64,000 bases of DNA from Agromyces subbeticus DSM 16689 (GTDB taxonomy: Bacteria; Actinomycetota; Actinomycetes; Actinomycetales; Microbacteriaceae). This document shows positions 1-8,080 of the stretch, piece after piece. The position numbers and the translations under genes were made by a program. Under the pieces are notes generated by a model, which saw nothing but the letters and a program-made list of their open reading frames with translations, did not search any database and was not told the origin of the DNA. Every line of letters starts with the position of its first letter. The first letter of the stretch is position 1. The stretch spans positions 1-64,000 of the forward strand of contig NZ_ATXG01000010.1 in NCBI RefSeq assembly GCF_000421565.1, given 5' to 3'.

Positions 1-2
1 AG

Positions 3-1685
3 ATCGACCCCGAGACCGATCAGGTGCTCCGCGAGATGGAACTACCCGAGAACATCCGCGACCTCGGCATCGACGATGAGGCGCAACTGCTCTACGTCGG
101 CCAGCAGAACCGCAACTGGGTCGTCGTCTCGATCGCGGATGCCACGTTCGGCCAGGTCGTGCGCGGGCCCTTCCCGTTCATCGAATCCAACCGCTCCATC
201 GACGTCGACCCCGTGCGCGGACTCGTCTACGGCGCCGTTCCCTCCCGCGGCGTCGAAGTCCTCGACGCCAACACCGGCGCCTCACTCGGCGTCATCAACG
301 GCACCGCCGACGCGTACTACGTCGCCGCCGACCCCGCAGCAGGCATCATCACCACGAGCTACTTCAGTGACGTGCCCGACGCGACGAATCTCGCCGCCTT
401 CGACGTCGAGAACGACTTCGCGGAGCTCTGGTCGATTCCGTCACGTGCGAATCCGCGTCAGCTCGACGTCGATTCGACGAATGGGCTCGTCTACGTCGGC
501 TACACCGGCACGGCGGCAGGTTCAGGTGGCTTCTCAGTGCACGATGTGAAGACGGGTGAACAGAAAGCCGATCTCGATGACCCCGAGTACGGAAAGGATG
601 GCTACGGTATTTCGGTCGATGAGGAGCACCAGCGCGTGTTCGTCTCCAACCGCGACTTCCGCCTCAACCCGCCCGGCTCCGAACTCGACGCCGTCGCGGT
701 GACCGTGAGCCAGCGAGTGGGTTCGGGCGGGCCGATCGACCCGACGGATCCGACCGATCCAACCGATCCGACCGATCCAACCGATCCAACCGATCCAACC
801 GATCCAACCGACCCGCCCACGGGACTCGCCTACACCCCGTCGCCGCTCACGGCGATCCCTTCCGCCGAGTCGGCTCCCGACCTCGACGTCAAGCCCGTCG
901 GCTCGGTCGTCGACCCCGTGACCGGGCACGTCTTCGTCGCCAACGAGCAGAGGCCGGCACGGGTGCTCGAGATCGATCCCCTCACCGACGCCGTCGTCGC
1001 CACTCACCTCGTGCCGGGCGGCGAGGCGGAAGGCGTGCGAGATGTGGCGATCGACGCGGAGAAGCGCGAGCTGTACGTCGCCTATGGTGCGGCGTGGGCG
1101 GTGCTGAGGCTCGACGACTCCTCTCTGCTTCGAGGCCCGTTCGCCTTCCCCTCGGGGAACGTGCGCGGCATCGACGTCGATCTCGCGGGCGGCAGGGTCT
1201 TCGGGGTCAGTCGAGCGAGCGGGTTCGATGTCATGGAGGCGACGACGGGAGCAGTGCTCACGACCGTCGCAACGCCGGGAGCGAACTGGCGCTCGCACGG
1301 CGTCGCTTATGATCCGATCGCGAAGCGCATCTACGTCAGCAACTCCGACGTGACGGGGGCGACCGCATCCGTTCGCGTGTATGACGACGCGGACTATGCG
1401 CTGGTCGCCGAGACCCTCACCTCCTCGGCGCCCGACTTGCGCTCGATCGCGGTCGACCCGATCGCGAAACGGCTCTATCTCGGCCACCAGAGCGATGCCT
1501 TCGACGCGAGCGGCGTGCTCGTGCTGAAGGCCGACGACCTCACGGTGATCGATGACTACCGGGTCACCGCATTCGGCAACAAGGTCTACGGCGTCTCGGT
1601 CGACACCGCGAAGGGAGTCGTGTACGTCTCGTCGCGCGATCGCTTCCCGACCGGCCTGATCAGGCTGCAGCGCGCGGCCGGCTGA
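3..1685 (+). CDS. YncE-like beta-propeller surface protein, 5' partial
   Basis: The reading frame is already open at the left edge, so the true start lies outside the window and 560 residues are visible. The product is built of repeated blade-like motifs of the type VDPxxGxVYVG and Y-D-P-I-A-K-R-I-Y-V-S, arranged as two halves of about 240 and 290 residues separated by an Asp-Pro-Thr linker (residues 246-269). This matches the YncE/NHL-type beta-propeller superfamily, whose actinobacterial members are usually secreted or wall-associated; no enzymatic residues are evident. No C-terminal LPxTG motif or membrane anchor is present, so any signal or anchor must be upstream. The two halves look like an internal duplication. 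Fold assignment is fairly sure; function is unknown. Confidence 0.75.
   Translation: MDPETDQVLREMELPENIRDLGIDDEAQLLYVGQQNRNWVVVSIADATFGQVVRGPFPFIESNRSIDVDPVRGLVYGAVPSRGVEVLDANTGASLGVINGTADAYYVAADPAAGIITTSYFSDVPDATNLAAFDVENDFAELWSIPSRANPRQLDVDSTNGLVYVGYTGTAAGSGGFSVHDVKTGEQKADLDDPEYGKDGYGISVDEEHQRVFVSNRDFRLNPPGSELDAVAVTVSQRVGSGGPIDPTDPTDPTDPTDPTDPTDPTDPTDPPTGLAYTPSPLTAIPSAESAPDLDVKPVGSVVDPVTGHVFVANEQRPARVLEIDPLTDAVVATHLVPGGEAEGVRDVAIDAEKRELYVAYGAAWAVLRLDDSSLLRGPFAFPSGNVRGIDVDLAGGRVFGVSRASGFDVMEATTGAVLTTVATPGANWRSHGVAYDPIAKRIYVSNSDVTGATASVRVYDDADYALVAETLTSSAPDLRSIAVDPIAKRLYLGHQSDAFDASGVLVLKADDLTVIDDYRVTAFGNKVYGVSVDTAKGVVYVSSRDRFPTGLIRLQRAAG
738..809 (+). repeat. 9-bp tandem repeat encoding (Asp-Pro-Thr)8
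   Basis: Eight 9-bp units close to GATCCAACC/GATCCGACC lie in frame in the propeller gene and encode eight Asp-Pro-Thr triplets, followed by Asp-Pro-Pro-Thr. The units differ only at third codon positions (CCA/CCG, ACC/ACG). They form the linker between the two propeller halves. Tandem units of this kind can change copy number by slippage without shifting the frame. Confidence 0.9.
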
Positions 1686-1706
1686 CTCCAATTGGTGACG
1701 CAGTGA

Positions 1707-1734
1707 ATCGCCCCGCTCCACCGAGCGGGGCGAT
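1707..1734 (+). terminator. Terminator hairpin after the propeller gene
   Basis: A perfect 11-bp stem (ATCGCCCCGCT / AGCGGGGCGAT) with a 6-nt loop starts 21 bases after the stop codon. There is no clear T-run, which is common for high-GC actinobacterial terminators. Confidence 0.6.
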
Positions 1735-1846
1735 CCATGCTCCCTCGAACCATTGCAGGCGGTCTTGCGGCGCAAGCCTCTACCGTCCCGCGTCCTGACG
1801 CGCTACCGTCGGATCACCGGCAGTACCCGCAGGAGAGGATCCGATC

Positions 1847-2026
1847 ATGACCGATTTCGTCGATCCACTGGAAGAGCCGCTCGACCTCGATCGCGACCCC
1901 GGCGCGCGGTACGAAGACGAGCTCGATGACGACCTCATCGACTCGGCACAGGCCGATCGAGAGGCGTCCATCGACGACTCCGACGACGACGGCCTGGGTG
2001 AGACCTCACCGCTCGACCTCGAGTAG
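1847..2026 (+). CDS. Small acidic hypothetical protein (59 aa)
   Basis: ATG at 1847 follows a good ribosome site (AGGAGAGG, from about 1831). The product has 59 residues, of which 24 are Asp or Glu (about 41 percent) and very few are hydrophobic, so it is probably disordered and cytoplasmic. It begins MTDFVDPLEEPLDLDRD and ends SPLDLE. No domain is recognised. The flanking terminator on the left, the Shine-Dalgarno sequence and the strong acidic bias favour a real gene. Small acidic proteins of this sort are common but mostly uncharacterised in Microbacteriaceae. A DNA-mimic or chaperone-like role would be a guess. Confidence 0.6.
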   Translation: MTDFVDPLEEPLDLDRDPGARYEDELDDDLIDSAQADREASIDDSDDDGLGETSPLDLE

Positions 2027-2072
2027 GCGGCACCGCGCGAACGTCATCGCGGGGCGGCCGCAGTGCGCGACG

Positions 2073-2981
2073 TCAGTCCGCGTAGTCGGAGCGGCGCGCC
2101 GCGACATCCGCTTCGATGTCGAACGTCTCCGCGGCACCGCGTATGGCGCGTGCGCGAGCGATCCTGGGCAGATCGCTCCCATCGCGGATGCCGCAACGCT
2201 CGAGCGTCTCGAGCACGTCGAACGCCCACGCGAGTTCGGCGCCCGACGGACTGAGCGCCATGTTGACCGCGTCGACCTGCTCCTCGCGGAGGCAGAGCCG
2301 ACCGGTCATGCCGAGGGATGCCGCGTGCTGCGAGGCATCCGTCAGCGCCGCCGGCTCCCGAGGCACCGTCGGCCCGTCGATCGGCCCCGGCAGGCCCGCG
2401 GCGCGACTCGTGCTGACGAGTCGCGAACGCGCGTAGAGCAGCGCGAGCGGGTCATCCGCCGCCCCGGTGTCGCGGCGGAAGTCGCCGCTGCCGAAGGCGA
2501 GGCGCGCGACGCCCGCGGTCTCGGCGATTTCGAGCGCCGCCTCGATGCCGCATGCGCTCTCGACGAGTGCGACGATCGGCAGGGCGCCGTCGAGCGCATC
2601 GAGGGTGCGTCGCACGTGATCGCGTGCCTCGACCTTGGCGAGCACCACGCCGGCGACGAGTTCGCGGCCGCGCAGCAGTGCGACATCCGTGCGCCATTCA
2701 TCTGACGCCGCGTCGCCGATGCGCACCCATGGCCGCAACCCGCTCTCGGCCGCCGCGGCGAGCGCGCGGCGTGCTCGACCCTTGTCGGCCGCCGCGACGC
2801 CGTCTTCGAGGTCGACGACCACCGCGTCGGCGCGTGACGTCGCGACCCGCGTCGTGAGGTCGACCGCCGACCCGGGCACGAGCAGCCAGGAGCGGGCGAG
2901 CCCGGCGGGCACCGTCGGAACGGTGCCCGCCGGAGCAGTGCCGGCGGTGGCCGACGATGCGACGCGAACGTCAGCGCCCAC
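2073..2981 (-). CDS. CitE-like (HpcH/HpaI aldolase/citrate lyase beta) family protein
   Basis: About 302 residues. The N-terminal core SWLLVPGS, then VVVDLEDGVA, the Arg in PWVRIGD, the VLAKVE strand and IVALVESACGIEAA are typical of the CitE/HpcH TIM-barrel family, which cleaves or condenses CoA thioesters of short hydroxy acids using a divalent metal; the Glu of VES and an Asp downstream bind the metal. The GTG start used here (2981) overlaps the dctA stop by 11 bases, so the two genes look co-transcribed, suggesting action on a dicarboxylate or citramalate-type acid brought in by DctA. A later GTG at 2912 would remove a low-complexity Ala/Thr/Pro leader. The exact substrate (malyl-CoA, citramalyl-CoA or other) cannot be read from the sequence. 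Confidence 0.82.
   Translation of the reverse strand: MGADVRVASSATAGTAPAGTVPTVPAGLARSWLLVPGSAVDLTTRVATSRADAVVVDLEDGVAAADKGRARRALAAAAESGLRPWVRIGDAASDEWRTDVALLRGRELVAGVVLAKVEARDHVRRTLDALDGALPIVALVESACGIEAALEIAETAGVARLAFGSGDFRRDTGAADDPLALLYARSRLVSTSRAAGLPGPIDGPTVPREPAALTDASQHAASLGMTGRLCLREEQVDAVNMALSPSGAELAWAFDVLETLERCGIRDGSDLPRIARARAIRGAAETFDIEADVAARRSDYAD
2902..2933 (-). other. Strong hairpin at the dctA / citE-like junction
   Basis: A perfect 14-bp stem (CCGGCGGGCACCGT and its complement) closes a tetraloop. It lies 38 bases beyond the dctA stop but inside the annotated 5' coding region of the CitE-like gene. It may attenuate transcription between the two genes, or it may simply reflect the Gly-Thr-Val-Pro low-complexity leader. 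No T-run follows it on the minus strand. Confidence 0.5.
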
Positions 2982-4398
2982 GGGTCTGGCCCGCCTTCTC
3001 CTGCTCGAGCTCTCCCACGATGGCGGCGATCGTCGCCGTCGACGGGCGCTCCTCGCGCTCGAGCTCGGCCTGCTCGTCGCCCGAGAGGTGGTCGTCGACG
3101 CTCATCGTGGCCTCGTCGAAGGGCCGATCACCGGCGAGCACGCTGCCGAGCTGCTCGCGATCGAGCTCCTTCGTCCACGTGCCGACGAGCAGCGTGGCCA
3201 CCGCGTTGCCGGTGAAGTTCGTGAGCGCGCGAGCCTCCGACATGAACCGGTCGATGCCCACGATCACACCGACGCCGTCGACGAGGTCGGGCCGGTGCGC
3301 CTGGAGGCCGCCGGCGAGCGTCGCGAGGCCCGCCCCGGTCACGCCCGCCGCCCCCTTCGACGCCACCATCATGAAGATCAAGAGGCCGACCTGCTCGCCG
3401 AGTGAGAGCGGAGTGCCCATCGCGCTCGCGATGAAGAGCGACGCCATCGTGAGGTAGATCGCGGTGCCGTCGAGGTTGAACGAGTAGCCCGTCGGCACCG
3501 TGATGCCGGCGACCGACTTGGAGACGCCGACGTGCTCCATCTTCGCGATGAGGCGCGGCAACGCGACCTCGCTCGACGACGTCGAGACGATCAGCAGGTA
3601 CTCGCGGCCGAGGTACTTCATCATGCGGAAGATGTTGACCCGCGCGACCGCCCAGAGCAGCGACCCGAGCACGACGACGATGAAGATCGCGCACGTGATG
3701 TAGAACGCGATCATGAGCGTGCCGAGGCTGATGATCGCCGCGACACCGGTGTTGCCGACGACGGCGGCGATCGCGCCGAAGGCGCCGAGCGGCGCGATCC
3801 ACATGATCATCGCGAGAATACGGAACACGAGCGCCTGGATCTGGCGGATCGCGCCGAGGATGGGTGCGCCCTTCGACCCCATCTTCTGCAGGGCGAAGCC
3901 GACGAGGAGCGCCACGAACAGCACCTGCAGGATGTTGCCGTCGGTGAGCGACGACAACATCGACACCGGGATGATCCCGAGGAGGAACTCGGTCGTGGTC
4001 TTCGGCTCGAGCGTGCTCGTGTCGTAGGTGGCACTGCCGATGTTCAGGCCCTCACCCGGGTGGATGAGGTTGCCGACCACGAGGCCGATGCCGAGCGCGA
4101 AGGTCGACATGACCATGAAGTACAGCAGCGCGAGCCCGCCGACCTTGCCGACGGTGGCCGCCTTCGCGATCGAACCGACGCCGAGCACGATCGTGCAGAA
4201 GATGATGGGGGCGATCATCATCTTGATGAGCAGCACGAACGCGTCGCCGATGGGCTTCAAGCCGACGGCGAAGTCGGGAACGACGAGGCCCACCGTGATG
4301 CCGGCGAACACGGCCACGATGACCGCGATGTAGAGGTAGTGCGAGGAATCGATCCTGCGCCGGGGCTTCGTGCCCGAGGCCTGAGACTGGAGCGCCAT
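2971..4398 (-). CDS. dctA: C4-dicarboxylate:cation symporter (DctA family)
   Basis: 475 residues, close to the usual length of DctA/GltP-type carriers. The family signatures are present: the serine-rich re-entrant loop SSSEVALPRLIAK, followed by GYSFNLDGTAIYLTMA, the NLDGT motif that takes part in cation and substrate binding. Eight or so hydrophobic helices begin near residue 20 (YLYIAVIVAVFAGITVGLV). The C-terminal tail is charged. It should import succinate, fumarate or malate with Na+ or H+. It is divergent from a DcuS/CitA-type two-component system, which probably senses the substrate and induces it. The 164-bp gap to the kinase gene holds the divergent promoters, but I could not identify clear hexamers. 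Confidence 0.9.
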   Translation of the reverse strand: MALQSQASGTKPRRRIDSSHYLYIAVIVAVFAGITVGLVVPDFAVGLKPIGDAFVLLIKMMIAPIIFCTIVLGVGSIAKAATVGKVGGLALLYFMVMSTFALGIGLVVGNLIHPGEGLNIGSATYDTSTLEPKTTTEFLLGIIPVSMLSSLTDGNILQVLFVALLVGFALQKMGSKGAPILGAIRQIQALVFRILAMIMWIAPLGAFGAIAAVVGNTGVAAIISLGTLMIAFYITCAIFIVVVLGSLLWAVARVNIFRMMKYLGREYLLIVSTSSSEVALPRLIAKMEHVGVSKSVAGITVPTGYSFNLDGTAIYLTMASLFIASAMGTPLSLGEQVGLLIFMMVASKGAAGVTGAGLATLAGGLQAHRPDLVDGVGVIVGIDRFMSEARALTNFTGNAVATLLVGTWTKELDREQLGSVLAGDRPFDEATMSVDDHLSGDEQAELEREERPSTATIAAIVGELEQEKAGQTRGR

Positions 4399-4562
4399 TG
4401 CCGTCTGCCTTCCGTGGGTCGGTCATCGCCGGTCGACGATGAGTCGGTATCGACCCAGAATGCGACGCCGGATGCCGCGGCATCGGGTTGTGTTCATACT
4501 GTTCGCGGCGGCCGGGCGGAAGCGTGTCTAGAGTGATCACGAGCGGCGTTGCGAGGTGAGCC

Positions 4563-6275
4563 ATGGTGCAGTGGATTCGGGGCTGGAGCATCGCCGCGAA
4601 GCTCTTCGCGCTGCAGCTGGTGATGATCGTCGCGCTCGCGGCGATCACCGTGGTGTGGATCTGGGCCGACGCGCGCACGGATGTCGAACGCGATGCCGCG
4701 GCGAAGAGCCTCGCCGTCGCCGAGACGCTCGCCGCCGACCCCTATGTCGCGACCGCGCTCGGCACCACCGACCCGTCATCGCACTTGCAGCCGTACGCGC
4801 TCGACGTGATGCGCGAGGCCGGCATCGACTTCATCACGATCATGGCGCCCGATCGCGTGCGCTACACGCACCCCGATCCGGCGCAGATCGGTCAGCAGTT
4901 CCTCGGCAACATCGATCGCGCCCTCGACGGCGATGCATTCACCGAGACCTACACCGGCACGCTGGGCCCCTCGGTGCGAGCTGTCGTGCCGGTCGAAGCC
5001 GACGACGGTGAGATCGTCGCGCTGGTCGCCGTCGGTGTCACCGTCTCGAACACGCAGGTCGCGCTCGGCGCCCGCATCGCGACGGTTCTTCTCGCCGCCC
5101 TCGGCATGATCGGCATCGGCGCCGTCATCGCGTGGGTGCTGAGCCGCTACCTGCGGCGGGTCACGTGGGGTCGCGGGGCCGAGGAGATGAGCCGCATGTT
5201 CTCGTACTACGAGGGCGTGATGCACTCGATCGGCGAGGGTCTCGTGCTGCAAGACCGCTCGAACGCCGTCGTGCTCTACAACGATCGCGCGGCCGAACTG
5301 CTCGGATTGCCTCGACGCGAACGCCGCGATGGCCGCAGCGACGACGCGGCACCGGTGCCCTTGGCCGATCTTGAGCTGGCGCCGGCGGTGGCCGAGGTGC
5401 TCTCGCGCAACGATGCCGTCGTCGACGCGATCGCCATCACGCCGACGCACGTGCTCGTGATCGACCGCGACGTCATCGTCTCGCGAGAGCGCGAGCGCGC
5501 CCCCGCCGGCGGACGAATCGGTTCAGTCACCACCCTGCGCGACCACACCGAGCTGCAGGAGCTCACGGGAGAGCTCGAGACGATGACGACGCTCTCCGAC
5601 GCGCTGCGGTCGCAAGCGCACGAGTTCGCCAATCGCCTGCACACGATCATCGCGCTCATCGAACTCGACCGGGCAGCGGATGCCGCGGCGCTCGCGAGCT
5701 CGGAGCTCGCCCTCAGCCAGGCGCTCGCCGATCGGCTCCTGTCGGCGGTCGAGGAGCCGGTGCTGCTCGCTCTCCTGCTCGGCAAGGCCGCGCAGGCGAG
5801 CGAACGCGGCATCGTCTTCGAGATCGAGCTGCCCGACCGGCTCGAGGCGACCGCGGTGCCCGCTCGAGACCTGATCACCATCGTGGGCAACCTCATCGAC
5901 AACGCCCTCGACGCCGCCGCATCCACACCGGCACCGCGCGTCGAGGTCTCCGTCGAGGCTGAGCCGGGCGAGCTGCGCATCGCCGTGAGCGACAGCGGCC
6001 CGGGCCCGGATGCCGGTGACCACGTCTTCGACCTCGGCGTCACGACGAAGCACGCGGCCGGGCACGGCATCGGGCTCGCGCTCGTGCGCCAGACGGTTTC
6101 GCGCCTCGGCGGCGACATCCGCGTGCACGGCTCGACGTTCGCCGTTCGCGTGCCTCCCGCACTCGCCCCCGGGAACCCGCCGTCGCCGTCGTCGATGCCC
6201 TCGCCCCGGTCGGCGTCGTCATCCCCATCGTCGTCGTCCTCTGCGACGTCGAGTGCGGCGCACCCACATGACTGA
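4563..6275 (+). CDS. DcuS/CitA-type sensor histidine kinase
   Basis: 570 residues. A first membrane helix (about residues 15-38), an extracytoplasmic sCache/PAS-like domain (about 40-165) and a second helix (about 170-195) are followed by a cytoplasmic PAS region. The phosphoacceptor box SQAHEFANRLHTI with His353 is the one characteristic of the DcuS/CitA family. The HATPase domain shows NLIDNALDA, the N box, and DSGPGP and GHGIGLALV glycine boxes. It ends in an unusual Ser/Pro-rich tail of about 35 residues. It overlaps the regulator gene by 8 bases and is divergent from dctA, so sensing of C4-dicarboxylate or citrate is the likely job. AGGTGAG lies just before the ATG. Confidence 0.88.
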   Translation: MVQWIRGWSIAAKLFALQLVMIVALAAITVVWIWADARTDVERDAAAKSLAVAETLAADPYVATALGTTDPSSHLQPYALDVMREAGIDFITIMAPDRVRYTHPDPAQIGQQFLGNIDRALDGDAFTETYTGTLGPSVRAVVPVEADDGEIVALVAVGVTVSNTQVALGARIATVLLAALGMIGIGAVIAWVLSRYLRRVTWGRGAEEMSRMFSYYEGVMHSIGEGLVLQDRSNAVVLYNDRAAELLGLPRRERRDGRSDDAAPVPLADLELAPAVAEVLSRNDAVVDAIAITPTHVLVIDRDVIVSRERERAPAGGRIGSVTTLRDHTELQELTGELETMTTLSDALRSQAHEFANRLHTIIALIELDRAADAAALASSELALSQALADRLLSAVEEPVLLALLLGKAAQASERGIVFEIELPDRLEATAVPARDLITIVGNLIDNALDAAASTPAPRVEVSVEAEPGELRIAVSDSGPGPDAGDHVFDLGVTTKHAAGHGIGLALVRQTVSRLGGDIRVHGSTFAVRVPPALAPGNPPSPSSMPSPRSASSSPSSSSSATSSAAHPHD

Positions 6276-6966
6276 GGCGCTCCGGGTGCTCGTCGTCGAA
6301 GACGACCCGATCACCGCCGAAGCCCACGCGGCCTACGTCATGAGGGTCGACGGCTTCGTCGTCGCCGGTGTCGCGCACACCGGCTCCGAGGCGTTCCGGT
6401 TGCTTCGCACCGCGCGCGACGGCCGCACTGCCCCGTTCGACCTCATCCTGCTCGACGTGAACCTGCCCGACACGACCGGCATCGAGCTGTGCCGGGCGCT
6501 TCGCGCCGCTGGCATCGAGATCGACGTCATCGCAGTCACCGCGGTGCGCGACGCCGCTGTCGTGCGGTCGGCGGTATCGCTCGGCATCGTGCAGTACCTG
6601 ATCAAGCCGTTCGGCTTCGCGGCGTTCCTCGAGAAGCTGCTCGCCTATCACGACTACCACGCCCGGGTCGGCTCGGCCGGCATCACCGATCAACAGGAGG
6701 TCGATGCCTCGTTCGCCGCGCTTCGCACCTCGTCGGGCGCGGATCTCCCGAAGGGCCTGACCCGCGAGACGCTCGAGCGAGTGCGCGCCGCAGTGCGCGC
6801 CGCTCCGACCACGGCGATGTCGGCCGCCGAGCTCGCCGCACTGCTCGACCTCTCGCGAGTGACCGCCCGCCGCTATCTCGAGCACCTCGCCGACGCCGGC
6901 GTCGTCGAACGCGCAGGCCGGTACGGCACGCCCGGTCGGCCAGAAGTCGAGTACCGGCGTCGCTGA
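6268..6966 (+). CDS. CitB/DcuR-type response regulator
   Basis: 232 residues. The receiver domain (about 5-125) has the acidic pair Glu11-Asp12, the phosphoacceptor Asp63 in LILLDVNLPD, and the Lys of YLIKPF. The C-terminal helix-turn-helix (about 170-225, MSAAELAALLDLSRVTARRYLEHL) is of the DcuR/CitB type. The ATG at 6268 lies inside the kinase stop region, giving an 8-base overlap and probable translational coupling. Its likely target is the dctA promoter region at 4399-4562. Confidence 0.9.
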   Translation: MTEALRVLVVEDDPITAEAHAAYVMRVDGFVVAGVAHTGSEAFRLLRTARDGRTAPFDLILLDVNLPDTTGIELCRALRAAGIEIDVIAVTAVRDAAVVRSAVSLGIVQYLIKPFGFAAFLEKLLAYHDYHARVGSAGITDQQEVDASFAALRTSSGADLPKGLTRETLERVRAAVRAAPTTAMSAAELAALLDLSRVTARRYLEHLADAGVVERAGRYGTPGRPEVEYRRR

Positions 6967-7044
6967 GCGCCGCGTGTTCGCACAGCACCGACGCCGACGC
7001 ACGCCAACGCGCCACGGTGGCATGCGTTCGACGGGCGAAGACGA

Positions 7045-7911
7045 TTACGACAGCGGCGGCCCGGCTCGCAGTCGCGCACGCGCGTAGTCGGCGACCTCGT
7101 CTGCGGCTACGCTCCAATCGGACTCGAGCCACCAGGTGGCGCCCGCGTCGGCCCACGGCTGCACGAGTGCCGCGTCCGCCGCGGCATCCGTGCCGCTCGT
7201 CGTGCCCTCTTGGATCACGTCGAACGGTCGATCGGAGAGTCCGAGCGCCGCACGCTCGGCAGTGATCCACGCGATCGCCTCGGCAGCGATCTCGGGGGTA
7301 TAGAGGCTCGCCTGTTCGTCGGCGCTCGACGGTGAGGCCCCTGGCGGCGCGTAGTTCGGAATCCAGCCGTCGTATGCCGCGACCCGTCGCATGGACTTCA
7401 TGCGGGGCCAGAGTCCGACGACCCAGGTGGGAATGCGTGGCTGCTGCACGATCGCGGGCGGCAGCATCGAATCGGTGCGCTTCGCGTGGAAATGCGCTCC
7501 GTCGTACTCGAACGGCTCGGCCCGCCAGAGGTGCTGCACGAGTTCGAGCGATTCGTCGAGCAATTCGGCCCGCTGCCGTCGGCCGGGGTCGTCTTCGAAG
7601 ATCCAGAATCTCGGTTCGGCCTCGGAGACACCGAGCCCCGCGGAGAGGATGACACGGCCGTTCGAGAGCCGGTCGACCGTCATCGTCTGCCCGGCGAGCT
7701 CCCACGGGCGACGCCGCGGCACAGGCGTCAGCATCGTGCCGAGGCGGATCCGATCGGTCACCATGGCGGCCGCCGCGAGCGTGGCCCACGGATCGGTCGC
7801 CCAGATGCCCTCCCACACGAAGAAGCCGTGCCAACCGTGCGCTTCGGCGAGCGGTGCGAGCTCGACCGCGAGGCCGGGATCGGTGCCGGTGAAGATGAAT
7901 CCCTGCTCCAT
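7045..7911 (-). CDS. LLM-class flavin-dependent oxidoreductase
   Basis: 288 residues from the ATG at 7911 (MEQGFIFTGTDPGLAVELA). The fold is that of the bacterial luciferase-like monooxygenases: WHGFFVWEGIWATDPW near residues 22-38, the RIRLGTMLTPVPRRRPWELA segment (phosphate or F420/FMN-binding region), and the AELLDESLELVQHLW helix. Many actinobacterial members use coenzyme F420, others FMN; the sequence does not settle which. An upstream in-frame extension would run through the divergent promoter and iron box and is rejected. It is divergent from the heme oxygenase gene. Substrate unknown. Confidence 0.85.
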   Translation of the reverse strand: MEQGFIFTGTDPGLAVELAPLAEAHGWHGFFVWEGIWATDPWATLAAAAMVTDRIRLGTMLTPVPRRRPWELAGQTMTVDRLSNGRVILSAGLGVSEAEPRFWIFEDDPGRRQRAELLDESLELVQHLWRAEPFEYDGAHFHAKRTDSMLPPAIVQQPRIPTWVVGLWPRMKSMRRVAAYDGWIPNYAPPGASPSSADEQASLYTPEIAAEAIAWITAERAALGLSDRPFDVIQEGTTSGTDAAADAALVQPWADAGATWWLESDWSVAADEVADYARARLRAGPPLS

Positions 7912-8037
7912 GTGGCCGACGCTACCTCCGACCCCCGACAACGGATTCGCTCGATGCGATCTCGTGGCTGTTGCGGTGAATCGAGCAGATCGAGCTGCTT
8001 CGCGAGCGTTTCGCTTCCCACTGGCCCGAACGCCCTC

Positions 8038-8064
8038 TAGGCTGGTGAGGTAATCCTTACCTAA
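8038..8064 (+). promoter_or_regulatory. hmuO promoter with DtxR/IdeR iron box
   Basis: TGAGGTAATCCTTACCTAA at 8046-8064 matches the DtxR/IdeR consensus TTAGGTTAGGCTAACCTAA at 14 of 19 positions by my count. It sits three bases after a probable -10 (TAGGCT, 8038-8043), which has a weak -35 (TTCCCA, 8015-8020) at 17-bp spacing. Iron-loaded DtxR bound here would cover the transcription start and repress the heme oxygenase gene when iron is plentiful. Confidence 0.85.
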
Positions 8065-8080
8065 CTCGAAGGGTCGCCTG

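Noticed and set aside
534-1775. 413-codon open frame on the minus strand
   Set aside because: Antisense shadow of the propeller gene, including the reverse reading of the 9-bp repeat.
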